A stretch of DNA of 34,228 nt from assembly GCA_046724395.1 (NCBI GenBank), contig JBKOWM010000052.1, positions 1-34,228 of the forward strand, given 5' to 3'. Origin of the DNA: DATAEU01 sp046724395. GTDB lineage: Bacteria; Actinomycetota; UBA4738; HRBIN12. The notes below the pieces were generated by a model. The model did not search any database, was not told the origin of the DNA, and saw only the letters and a list, made by a program, of their open reading frames with translations. A program made the translations under genes and the position numbers. Every line of letters starts with the position of its first letter. Positions within the stretch are counted from its first letter, which is position 1. Below, piece after piece: positions 1-7,114 of the stretch.

Positions 1-830
1 TGCGGTGGCGGACCGGACTGCGGTGGCGGGTCGGCGAACGGTGGCGCTTCTGTGATCGGCGGTGGACCGGCTTCCGGCGGGGAATCGGCGTCCGGCGGCT
101 GACCGCCGTCCGGCGGCGGCCCCGGGGGCGAGCCGTCGTGCGGCTCGTCGCGCGAATCCGGATCCCCACCGGGACCGGGGTTCTGATCGGCCGGCGGAGC
201 GACATCGGAGCCGTGCTGCTCGCCGACGGGCGGGCCGGCGTGGGGTTCGTGACCGGGGTGCGGAGCGACATCCGGCGCCGGCTGCTGCTCGGGCGGGCCT
301 GTGACGGACCCATCGGAGCGACCGTCGCGAGGCTCTTGGGTTGCCGAGTCAGGCTGATCGTTCCCGACAAGCGTCAACTGGCCGGACAGCCACTCGAGTC
401 GGGCTCGCAACACGGACTTCGGCGCGAACAACTCGCCGGTGGTGTACGGAGGGTTGAGCTGGCCCGATGCCTCGAGCCTCGGGGACGGGACGGCCAGGCC
501 GATCTGCGCGAGGAACCGGGCGGCGACGTCGCGAGCTTCCGGAGGGAGCTCACCGGCAATGGCGAGGCTCGAGCTCGCCGTCAGAGCCGTGACCACGAGG
601 GCCGCGCCGACCTTCGTGCCCGCTCGGCGGCCCGTCCGCGCCATTCGCCCTACGGTCGTCGAACGCCTCGCACGCCGGTTCGAGCGCAGCGTGGCAGTCA
701 CCGCCGAGAAGGTCTCGGACGCGCTCGCCTGCTCTTCGGGGGTCGCCGCGGCACGAACGGCTTCGAGGAGCTCGTCGAAGTCGAACCGGTCGCCGGATTC
801 TGTCGTCAGCTCTCGGTTCAACTGCCTCAT
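1..830 (-). CDS. Membrane protein with proline-rich C-terminus, putative anti-sigma partner (partial, 3' end outside window)
   Basis: An open frame of 276 codons runs from an ATG at 830 to the window edge without a stop. Its ATG overlaps the stop of the kinase/sigma gene (ATGA), which implies translational coupling. Residues 1-72 are charged and predicted cytoplasmic; about 73-93 are hydrophobic and can form one membrane segment; about 94-155 are a small soluble region; from about 155 onward the protein is low-complexity, rich in Pro, Gly, Asp and His, with repeated DVAP and PPP patterns. Its place directly after a sigma-factor module matches the usual position of an anti-sigma or sigma-regulating membrane protein, but I see no zinc-binding anti-sigma motif (HxxxCxxC), so that role is inferred from context only. 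A secreted or surface-exposed Pro-rich protein is the alternative. Confidence 0.7.
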   Translation of the reverse strand, partial: MRQLNRELTTESGDRFDFDELLEAVRAAATPEEQASASETFSAVTATLRSNRRARRSTTVGRMARTGRRAGTKVGAALVVTALTASSSLAIAGELPPEARDVAARFLAQIGLAVPSPRLEASGQLNPPYTTGELFAPKSVLRARLEWLSGQLTLVGNDQPDSATQEPRDGRSDGSVTGPPEQQPAPDVAPHPGHEPHAGPPVGEQHGSDVAPPADQNPGPGGDPDSRDEPHDGSPPGPPPDGGQPPDADSPPEAGPPPITEAPPFADPPPQSGPPP

Positions 831-3274
831 CGGTCCAACCCTGATCCGGCTCGGTCCAGCTGCAAAAGCTCGGCGATGTCGGCGCGGTCGCGCAGCCGCC
901 TCAGTCCCTCGCTCTCCGACGTGCGAACCAGTTCCGTCGACTCCCCGGTGATCTCGGCGACATCATCGACGTTCAGATCACCGAGTGCGCGAAGCAGAAG
1001 GACGTCGGCTTGGTCGGGTGGGAGGGCTCGGATGCTGGCGAGCGCCTCGTCGACGGCGCGACTCTCCGCCGACGCGTCGTGCTCGCGAACGATCCTCAAA
1101 CACGTCGGAGACGATGCCGGGCCGTTTCGCACTTGGTGCAAACGGCGCCTCGCGGCCGAGAAGACCCATCGACGGAATGCTGCCTCGTTCCCTTCGAACG
1201 CCGGCAGCTCGGATGCGATATCCCTCCACGTCTCGGCCGCGAGCTGCTCCGCGCGCTCCGGGAGGTGAGCACGGAGATACCGAAGGACCCTCGGGTGAAA
1301 CTCTCGGAACAATGCCGCGAGCGGCCACTCCAGCCCCATCTGTGCGGCCGAGAGAACGGTCTCGAATCGATCGGGCAGCCCGACGTTGCTGATGACGAGC
1401 GACGATGCCGAGGCAGCGACCCCGTTGACCGACGGGCTCTCGCCGCCGATGGACCCGTTGCCAACACCGGTGCGACTGCGAGGCAGCTGGAAGCTGAACC
1501 GCGACCCGACGCCGACCGTGCTCTCGACCTCGAGGTACGTCCCGTGGAGGTCGAGGATCTCCGACACCAGCGCGAGGCCGAGCCCCGTCCCTCGCGTCGA
1601 CCGCGTGTTCTCGTCGCCTCCCCGGAAGAACCTCTCCCCGATGTGGGACAGCTCGTCCGCCCGGATCCCGGGTCCGTCGTCCTCGACGGCGACGATCGCC
1701 TCGCGTCCGCGACCGATCGCCGAGACCCGGATGCGGCTTCCGGCCGGCGTGTACTTGGCCGCGTTCGTGAGCAGGTTCTCGACGACCCTCTCCATGAGGA
1801 GGGGATCGGCGTTGACGGTGAGTCCGTTCTCGACCTCCACGTTCAGCGTGTGCTTGGCGAAGAGCGTCGTGAGGCGGTCCGTGACCCCGGCCAGAAGCCG
1901 CGGGAGGTCTACGTCGACGGGTTCGACCTCGAGCTGGCCCGACTCCAGACGTCCGAAGTCCAGGAGCTCGGCGACGATGCTGTCCAGTGTGGCGGCGTTC
2001 GCGTTCAAGCGGGCGAGGAGATCGCGACGGTCCTCTTCCGACACGATGTTCGAGCTGTCCTCGAGCGTCCGGCCCACGCCGGTGATCACCGTCAGCGGCG
2101 TGCGCAGCTCGTGGGAGATGTTCGATAGGAAATCGCTCTTCATCCGATCGAGCTCGGCGATGCGGTCCATGGCACGGCGCTGCTGCTCGAACCGGCGAGC
2201 ATTTTCGAGCGCCACGGCCGCCTGTGTGGATAGCATCTCGAACACCTCGACGTCCTGAGAGCACGGGGCCGCCGAATCCTCGGCGCCGACAGCCAGAATC
2301 GCCTCGACCCGGCCGGCGATCGGGATCGGGATGATCACGAGCGAGGACACACCGAGCCGCTCGAGCGGCTCACGAAACGGTTCGTCGTCGCCATCGACAA
2401 CGACGGGCTTTCTCCCGCCCGACGCGCGCTCGATGACGGCGGCGCCGAAGGCGTCCATCTCGTCGGAAGCCTCTTCGGTGACGCCGGGTGGCAGGACCGT
2501 GCGGTAGATTCCATCCTCCCGCACGTAAATGCGTGTCTTCGGAAACCCGAGGGCCACCACGGAATCGACGACGGCGCGAAGAACGACTCGCGGTTCGATC
2601 GCGCTCATCTGGCGGGCGGCGGCCGAAACCACGGCCAGGACCGCCCATCGATGCTCGGACTCGACGCGGGCCTCTCGGTGGGCCGTCGTCTGACGCTTCA
2701 ACTGTCCCACCAGCCGGTTGGCGAGAAACGCGAGGACGGCGAGGACCGCGAGGTTCATCGGACTCCACCGCGACGGACCGAGTGCGACCGAGCAGCTCAC
2801 GACGGTGAGCGCCAGCAAGCCGGCCTGCGCGCGCGGGGTGAACGCGACGGCGAAGAACAAGGTAGTGAGTCCGTATAGCAACATGAGCGGCGAGCTGGAT
2901 CCGCCCGTCGCCCAGACGCCGAGCGCGATCAGTGCGAGGTTCACGACCGACCAGGCGAACAGCACCGGCATTCCCCAGCCCCGTCGGAACAGTCGCTCGT
3001 TCGGCAGGACGGTTGCGAACCCGGCAACCATGGCGACGGCGACGAACACCAATCCAAGTGGCCCCATGTCCACCTCGGTCCGCCGGGTCAGCACGACGGC
3101 CGCGGTCGAGAACAGAGGAACGAGCAGGATCGTTCTCATCCCGACACGCAGCGTCTGCAGCTGCGCGGGTGCCTCGGCGTCGACGTGCGTGTCCTCGACG
3201 CGCACCGTCACGTTGGCGCCGGTCACCCTCATCGCCCGCCGTTTCAAATCGACCAGTGAACGGGTGTCCGTCAT
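827..3274 (-). CDS. Membrane sensor histidine kinase fused to a C-terminal ECF sigma factor-like module
   Basis: The 815-residue protein reads as one unbroken frame. Residues 1-45 are cytoplasmic; about 46-195 hold roughly six hydrophobic segments; about 210-360 are a GAF-like sensor domain; a HisKA domain follows with phospho-acceptor His388 in SHELRTPL; the ATPase domain has the N box (497-510, NLLTNAAKYTP), DDGPGI (532-537) and GTGLGLAL (562-569). A Gly/Ser linker (about 600-640) leads to a module resembling sigma-70 region 2 (about 651-715, with AEQLAAETW and AFRRWVFSAARR) and region 4 (about 741-800, with LPPDQADVLLLRALGDLNVDDVAEI spread over 751-775). The internal Met646 lacks a visible ribosome site, favouring a true fusion. 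I placed the start at ATG 3274 because upstream sequence to 3592 reads as non-coding; GTG 3277 is possible. No separate response regulator is adjacent. Kinase parts are certain; the sigma assignment is strong by pattern but its activity is unknown. Confidence 0.9.
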   Translation of the reverse strand: MTDTRSLVDLKRRAMRVTGANVTVRVEDTHVDAEAPAQLQTLRVGMRTILLVPLFSTAAVVLTRRTEVDMGPLGLVFVAVAMVAGFATVLPNERLFRRGWGMPVLFAWSVVNLALIALGVWATGGSSSPLMLLYGLTTLFFAVAFTPRAQAGLLALTVVSCSVALGPSRWSPMNLAVLAVLAFLANRLVGQLKRQTTAHREARVESEHRWAVLAVVSAAARQMSAIEPRVVLRAVVDSVVALGFPKTRIYVREDGIYRTVLPPGVTEEASDEMDAFGAAVIERASGGRKPVVVDGDDEPFREPLERLGVSSLVIIPIPIAGRVEAILAVGAEDSAAPCSQDVEVFEMLSTQAAVALENARRFEQQRRAMDRIAELDRMKSDFLSNISHELRTPLTVITGVGRTLEDSSNIVSEEDRRDLLARLNANAATLDSIVAELLDFGRLESGQLEVEPVDVDLPRLLAGVTDRLTTLFAKHTLNVEVENGLTVNADPLLMERVVENLLTNAAKYTPAGSRIRVSAIGRGREAIVAVEDDGPGIRADELSHIGERFFRGGDENTRSTRGTGLGLALVSEILDLHGTYLEVESTVGVGSRFSFQLPRSRTGVGNGSIGGESPSVNGVAASASSLVISNVGLPDRFETVLSAAQMGLEWPLAALFREFHPRVLRYLRAHLPERAEQLAAETWRDIASELPAFEGNEAAFRRWVFSAARRRLHQVRNGPASSPTCLRIVREHDASAESRAVDEALASIRALPPDQADVLLLRALGDLNVDDVAEITGESTELVRTSESEGLRRLRDRADIAELLQLDRAGSGLDR

Positions 3275-3755
3275 CACACCGCTACGGTAGGTGCTCCGGC
3301 CGGGCGGAGATATCGAGCGATCGGGCAATTCGACTACTGCGAGCACCGAGTCCTGTAGTGCGCCGGACCTCCCCCGATCATGGGCGGATCCGACCGTCTT
3401 CGAGCCGTTGGAGGACTGGATCTGCGACCCCCGGACGCGACGGCGCCGCCGCGAGGAGTAGATCCGCCGGCCCGTACGAACGACCCTGCTCGGTGCAGCC
3501 AATCCCCCGACGGTGCGACACCGCGCGCGTCGGGCAAGGACGTCTCCGGCCCCGGCGCACGGACGTCGCCGCCGGCCTCGAAACCGTCCCACGTCCTGCG
3601 ATCGGTCGAGACTCTTGGCCTACCCGCAGGAGGCGTTCTTTGGCCGAAAGCCCGATCGCAAGAACGATTGCCGCGTCGTACCTTGCGAGCGACGAAGGAT
3701 ATCCCCCGAATGGGGGCACCACCCCCAAGAAGGGCCGAAGAACGGAGGGGACAGG
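3275..3755. other. Intergenic region between the divergent kinase gene and a small membrane peptide gene
   Basis: These 481 bases contain no frame with convincing protein character in either direction. They should hold the promoters of the leftward kinase operon and of the rightward 41-residue peptide. The only clear structure is the C5/G5 hairpin pair at 3703-3726, annotated separately. I see no tRNA or other RNA gene. Confidence 0.6.
3703..3726 (+). promoter_or_regulatory. Two mutually exclusive C5/G5 hairpins in the leader of the small peptide gene
   Basis: The sequence is five C (3703-3707), GAAT, five G (3712-3716), CACCA, five C (3722-3726). The central G block can pair with either C block, giving two alternative hairpins about 30 bases upstream of the ATG at 3756. 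In DNA the first half is a perfect palindrome and could instead be an operator. It ends about 16 bases before the ribosome site, so it lies where leader RNA or a repressor site would act. The function is inferred. Confidence 0.4.
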
Positions 3756-3881
3756 ATGAACACTCAGCTCCCGGTCCTGCGGATCGTCGTCGGCGCGGCG
3801 GCGGCCCTCGTCCTCTACATGGTCGTCCACGCGGCCGTCGAGGCGTTTTCCCGTACCGCCACCATGCTGACGGGTCTGTAA
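3756..3881 (+). CDS. Small single-span membrane protein, 41 residues
   Basis: The start is set by a strong ribosome site, GGAGGGG, five bases before ATG 3756. The peptide has a short polar N-terminus (MNTQLPVLR), one hydrophobic segment at about 9-28 (rich in Val, Ala and Leu) and a short amphipathic tail ending TMLTGL. It is monocistronic as far as can be seen: the next rightward gene starts 420 bases later. I do not recognise the family. Small membrane peptides of this size often regulate a membrane partner, but nothing here shows which one. The good ribosome site and a clean membrane segment make it more likely real than a chance frame. Confidence 0.55.
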   Translation: MNTQLPVLRIVVGAAAALVLYMVVHAAVEAFSRTATMLTGL

Positions 3882-4301
3882 CGAAGCCAACACGTGATGT
3901 GACCACGTGCTCGCGATCGACCGTCCGACATCTCTGACGATCGCTTGCGAGGACGGGGCCACATCCTTGTTCGGACCTGAGATCACGTGTTCCCGCGTGG
4001 ATCCCGGTCCATCCCCTCGGACCGCCCGGGGCCTTCCCCGGCGCTAACCCAGAAGTCTCGATGTCGCCGTCGCCCGCGTTGGGGCGTTGCCCGAGTTGCA
4101 GCGTGTCGGGGAGTGGACGCGAGCTTACTCCGACACTGACGTCCCACCCTCATCGGATGGACGCGACGCGAGTTCCGCCGGGCGACGGTGGTTTGGCGAG
4201 TTCGTATCCGACGTCACATTGCGGCGGTGTCAAGCAACACGCGAGCACGGTGCCCTGGGTCACACGCATCCGGCGCCGACTCGCGTCACGATGAAGCCGC
4301 C
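3882..4301. other. Intergenic region upstream of the LuxR-type regulator
   Basis: These 420 bases have no convincing gene. The left third carries three CACGTG palindromes (annotated separately). The rest shows no clear promoter hexamers. The upstream extension of the regulator frame, back to 4188, has no protein-like character. Confidence 0.5.
3890..3990. promoter_or_regulatory. Cluster of three CACGTG palindromes, possible regulator sites
   Basis: CACGTG occurs at 3891-3896, 3904-3909 and 3984-3989. The outer two are embedded in exact inverted copies of a 9-mer: ACACGTGAT (3890-3898) and ATCACGTGT (3982-3990). The first two palindromes are 13 bases apart start to start. Three copies of one palindromic hexamer within 100 bases is more than expected by chance in this composition. 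They lie between the small peptide gene and the LuxR-type regulator. Which protein binds, if any, is unknown. Confidence 0.3.
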
Positions 4302-4814
4302 ATGGATCCACACACCGTGAGCAGTGGGAACGGAGCAACGCGGATCGACGTCCGAGGATCCACGCCCGTCCCGCCCGTGCACGCCGCGACGTCGACGCTC
4401 GATGTGCTGCAGGCGCTCGCGTCGTCTCTGGTCATTCGATGGCACGACCTTGACGATGCGGGCCGTTTGGCGCACGTGAAGGAGATCATGCGAGCGGCGG
4501 CGGGTCTTCCGAATGGTCCCCAGAACGGTCACGACCCGCACCCCGACCGGAGCGCCCCAATGACGGGCCTACCGTTCCTGACTCCTCGTGAGCTCGAGAT
4601 TCTCCATGCAATCGCCGAAGGCGACACGACCGCGGCGATGTCGGCCCGATTCGCCATCACGCCGCTGACCGTCAGGAGCCACGTGAAGAACGTCCTCCAC
4701 AAGCTCGGCGTCCACTCGCGACTGGACGCGGCGCGGGTGGTGCTGTCGCTTCGATCGAGTGGCGGCGACGGAAACGGGTCGGTGGGTCTCGACCGTCTTG
4801 GCGGATCCGGCTAG
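4302..4814 (+). CDS. LuxR/NarL-type helix-turn-helix transcriptional regulator
   Basis: The 170-residue protein carries a GerE/LuxR DNA-binding domain at about 90-150, with the typical LTPRELEILHAIAEG start and the recognition-helix pattern TPLTVRSHVKNVLHKLGVHS. The N-terminal 85 residues contain no receiver domain (no Asp-rich phosphorylation pocket) and no recognised ligand domain, only a short helical stretch (about 27-60). The protein is therefore a short orphan regulator that may be controlled by expression level or by a partner. The start at ATG 4302 is chosen because upstream in-frame sequence is not protein-like; no good ribosome site is visible. It stands alone and faces a convergent glycosidase gene across a hairpin. 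Confidence 0.85.
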   Translation: MDPHTVSSGNGATRIDVRGSTPVPPVHAATSTLDVLQALASSLVIRWHDLDDAGRLAHVKEIMRAAAGLPNGPQNGHDPHPDRSAPMTGLPFLTPRELEILHAIAEGDTTAAMSARFAITPLTVRSHVKNVLHKLGVHSRLDAARVVLSLRSSGGDGNGSVGLDRLGGSG

Positions 4815-4844
4815 GTTCCTCGGTTATCGACGTCGGTGGTGACG

Positions 4845-4869
4845 GCGCCCGGTCATTCGCACCGGGCGC
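4845..4869. terminator. Hairpin between convergent genes, likely bidirectional terminator
   Basis: A perfect 9-bp stem, GCGCCCGGT (4845-4853) with ACCGGGCGC (4861-4869), encloses a 7-base loop. It lies in the 73-base gap between the rightward regulator and the leftward glycosidase. There is no T tract on either side, so intrinsic termination is plausible but not certain. Confidence 0.55.
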
Positions 4870-4887
4870 AGCCGCGCGGTCCTCGCG

Positions 4888-6486
4888 TCACGACCTCGTG
4901 ACGAGCAGGACAGCCGGTCCACCACTCGGAAATGGAGTGCTGAAGGGCGTCGCCGAGACCGCATGCACCGAAACTTGGTCTTCCTGCGCCGTATCTCGCG
5001 AGACGATGTCGAACCATTCGACATCGTAGGAGCCCGGCGCCAACGTCAACGTGAACGGTTCGCCCGACGCGTTCGGCTGCAGCACGACGTATTGGCTGCC
5101 CTCACTCGCCAAGACGTAGCCCGTCGAGCTGAGCTGACCGCGGGGCTGCATGCCGACGAGATCCAGGCGCCGCGCCAGCCGGACGGTGTCGCCCATGGCC
5201 CAACGCGCCGCCTCGAACGCCTCGAACGACATCGGGCCGCCGGCAGAGCGGTCGGGTGGGTCGACGCCGCCGATGAGGCCAAAATCCATCAGGATCGGAT
5301 GCTGACCGCGAAGGAAGGACTTCCACGCCCAGAGAGCGTCTCCGCGGCCGGGCGCATAGTGGTCCGTGTCGGTGACGACGACCTTTCCCCCATCCGCGGG
5401 CGGCGGGTCTTCGAGCCACCGCGACTGTGGCGAGCCGGGCATCATCGGATGTCCGCCGTCGGCAAAGATCTCGTCGTCGTAGCCGGGCGAGATCCAATCG
5501 GCGGCGCTTCGTAGCAGTGGCTCGTTCACGCGCGTCTGGTCCTGTACCGGAAACTGCATCGTCATCCCTATGGGGTGTGAGGCGTACCCGCGCTCCCGCG
5601 AGTACGTCCTGATCGTGTCGATGATCCAGTACTGCCAATCGGTCGAGTCTCCCCACTCGGTTGGCCCCGGCTGGCCGAGTGCGGCGGCGAACTCCTCGTC
5701 GACGGATCCACCGCCAGACGACTCGTTCGCGACCTCGTACAGGACATTCGGCAGATCGTGGACGGTGTCGACAACCGCACGGATATAGGTTTCCTCGAGC
5801 TCCCGGACCTTCGCGTCGAGCGGCAGGACCTGGTAGTCGAGGATCGATTCGATGCCGACATCGTTCACGTTGTTCATCACGTGGAACGGATGGCCCTCGA
5901 CGTTGTCGGGCGCGGGACTCAGATGGAGGGCCCATCCGTCGAAGAGCATGACGCCGACGTAGATGCCGCGCCGACCGGCCGCAACCACGCGCCCGCGCAG
6001 GCGATCGAAGAATTCAGGTTCCAACCGCGTCAGGTCGAACCTCGGTCTTCCGTCCTTGGCGTTGCCGGGACCCGTCCGCGCCCACGGCTGCGGAGTCATA
6101 CACAGGTGGAAGTCGCCACCGGCGGCCAGCGAGCGGAACTGCTCCCACCGCCACAACCGGATGAAGTTGTGTCCCCGCCGCTCGAGAAGATCCAGATACG
6201 CCTGGAAGTCCATCCGCTCCGGCTCGTGCGAGCACTCGGATCCGGGGCCCATGCCGTCGTGGAGGTTGTTCCAGATGTGCGAGCCGGCGAGATAGACCGC
6301 CCGGCCGGCGCCCTCGCCGGACGCCGTGGTGAAGTAGCGGGGATTCTGTCGCGAGACGACGAGAGGCCCGGGGAGGCCCTCCGCATCCTTGGCGCTCCTC
6401 AACGAGACCTCAATCTCCCCGAAACGTGCGTCACGCAGGCCAGCGGCATGCTCGCCTTCGAGTTCGTCGGTCCGACGGCTCTCCAT
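4888..6486 (-). CDS. GH5-like (clan GH-A) glycoside hydrolase with C-terminal putative collagen-binding-type domain
   Basis: The 532-residue protein resembles the cellulase/apiosidase-like families annotated DUF4038/DUF6298. After about 60 residues comes a (beta/alpha)8-barrel with LAGSHIWNNLHDG (66-78), HNFIRLWRWEQF (106-117) and the clan GH-A acid/base motif NVLYEVANES, whose Glu255 is the probable proton donor. The strand where the nucleophile Glu is expected reads VVVTDTDHYAPG (369-380), with Asp but no Glu. Residues about 435-532 form a beta domain of the kind paired with these barrels. There is no signal peptide, so it should be cytoplasmic, acting on imported saccharides. The start at ATG 6486 follows a GGAAGG ribosome site eight bases upstream. 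It is divergent from the SRPBCC gene across 120 bases. The substrate is unknown. Confidence 0.8.
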   Translation of the reverse strand: MESRRTDELEGEHAAGLRDARFGEIEVSLRSAKDAEGLPGPLVVSRQNPRYFTTASGEGAGRAVYLAGSHIWNNLHDGMGPGSECSHEPERMDFQAYLDLLERRGHNFIRLWRWEQFRSLAAGGDFHLCMTPQPWARTGPGNAKDGRPRFDLTRLEPEFFDRLRGRVVAAGRRGIYVGVMLFDGWALHLSPAPDNVEGHPFHVMNNVNDVGIESILDYQVLPLDAKVRELEETYIRAVVDTVHDLPNVLYEVANESSGGGSVDEEFAAALGQPGPTEWGDSTDWQYWIIDTIRTYSRERGYASHPIGMTMQFPVQDQTRVNEPLLRSAADWISPGYDDEIFADGGHPMMPGSPQSRWLEDPPPADGGKVVVTDTDHYAPGRGDALWAWKSFLRGQHPILMDFGLIGGVDPPDRSAGGPMSFEAFEAARWAMGDTVRLARRLDLVGMQPRGQLSSTGYVLASEGSQYVVLQPNASGEPFTLTLAPGSYDVEWFDIVSRDTAQEDQVSVHAVSATPFSTPFPSGGPAVLLVTRS

Positions 6487-6606
6487 CGAAGACGCCTTCC
6501 CACACCGGCCCCGATCTATCCTCGTCCGGGTCGTCCATCCCTCGGGTGGTCGGCCCTGAACGTGGCCGGCCGGGCAGTTGGATTCGGGACGGAGAAGGGG
6601 GCGAAG

Positions 6607-7032
6607 ATGAGCGACATCCGCACGAGCAGCTCGATCGTGATCGACGCGCCCATCGACGGGGTGTGGAGGGCGGTGACGACGCCCGAGATCATCAAGCAGT
6701 GGTTCTTCGGCGTGGACACGGAGAGCGACTGGAAGCCGGGGGGTCGCCTCGTTCATCGCGGCGAGTGGCAGGGGAAGCCCTACCAGGACAAGGGCGAGAT
6801 CGTGCGCATCGAGCCTCCGCGGTTGCTCGTCCACACCCATTGGAGTGACGCGTCCGGCCTGCCAGACGAACCGGCCAATTATCAGGAAGTCACCTGGGCG
6901 CTCGAGGAGCGCGGCGGGTCGACCGAGCTGACCGTCTCGGAACGCAACGTTCCGTCCGAGGAGGCCAAGGCCACTTCCGAGGAGGGATGGAGGGCCGCGC
7001 TTGCGGCGCTCAAGAGCCTTCTGGAAAGGTAG
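6607..7032 (+). CDS. SRPBCC/AHSA1-family (activator of Hsp90 ATPase-like) protein
   Basis: The 141-residue protein has the START-like fold signature of this family: IVIDAPIDGVWRAVTTPEII (11-30), KQWFFGVDTESDWKPGGRL (31-49) and a C-terminal helix EEGWRAALAALKSLLE. Length matches the family (about 140-160). Family members bind hydrophobic ligands; many are of unknown function and the Aha1 relation is structural only. A purine-rich ribosome site (GGAGAAGGGGG) precedes ATG 6607. It is divergent from the glycosidase, so the two may share a promoter region, but there is no functional link that I can see. Confidence 0.85.
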   Translation: MSDIRTSSSIVIDAPIDGVWRAVTTPEIIKQWFFGVDTESDWKPGGRLVHRGEWQGKPYQDKGEIVRIEPPRLLVHTHWSDASGLPDEPANYQEVTWALEERGGSTELTVSERNVPSEEAKATSEEGWRAALAALKSLLER

Positions 7033-7114
7033 AAGCGTCGTCCCACATTCCCGCCTCCTGCGAGATCATTTGTGACGAGCGGGTCGAAATACCAGCGTCG
7101 CCATTGGGGGCCGA

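Noticed and set aside
1337..1339. Internal ATG as a separate start of the sigma module
   Set aside because: No ribosome site upstream and the frame is continuous with the kinase; kept as a possibility in the kinase entry only.
138..2264. Several long rightward open frames opposite the kinase gene
   Set aside because: They are Arg/Pro/Ala-rich complements of the kinase and its neighbour with no family pattern; high GC makes such shadow frames open.
3275..3592. N-terminal extension of the kinase by about 106 residues
   Set aside because: The extension is Arg-rich, not protein-like, and lacks a ribosome site; the start at 3274 fits better.
3378..3986. Leftward 202-codon open frame
   Set aside because: It overlaps the small peptide gene, has no ribosome site or recognisable domain and has unusual base use.
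6487..6606. Possible shared promoter/operator between the glycosidase and SRPBCC genes
   Set aside because: A divergent promoter must be here, but I could not see convincing hexamers or a palindrome.
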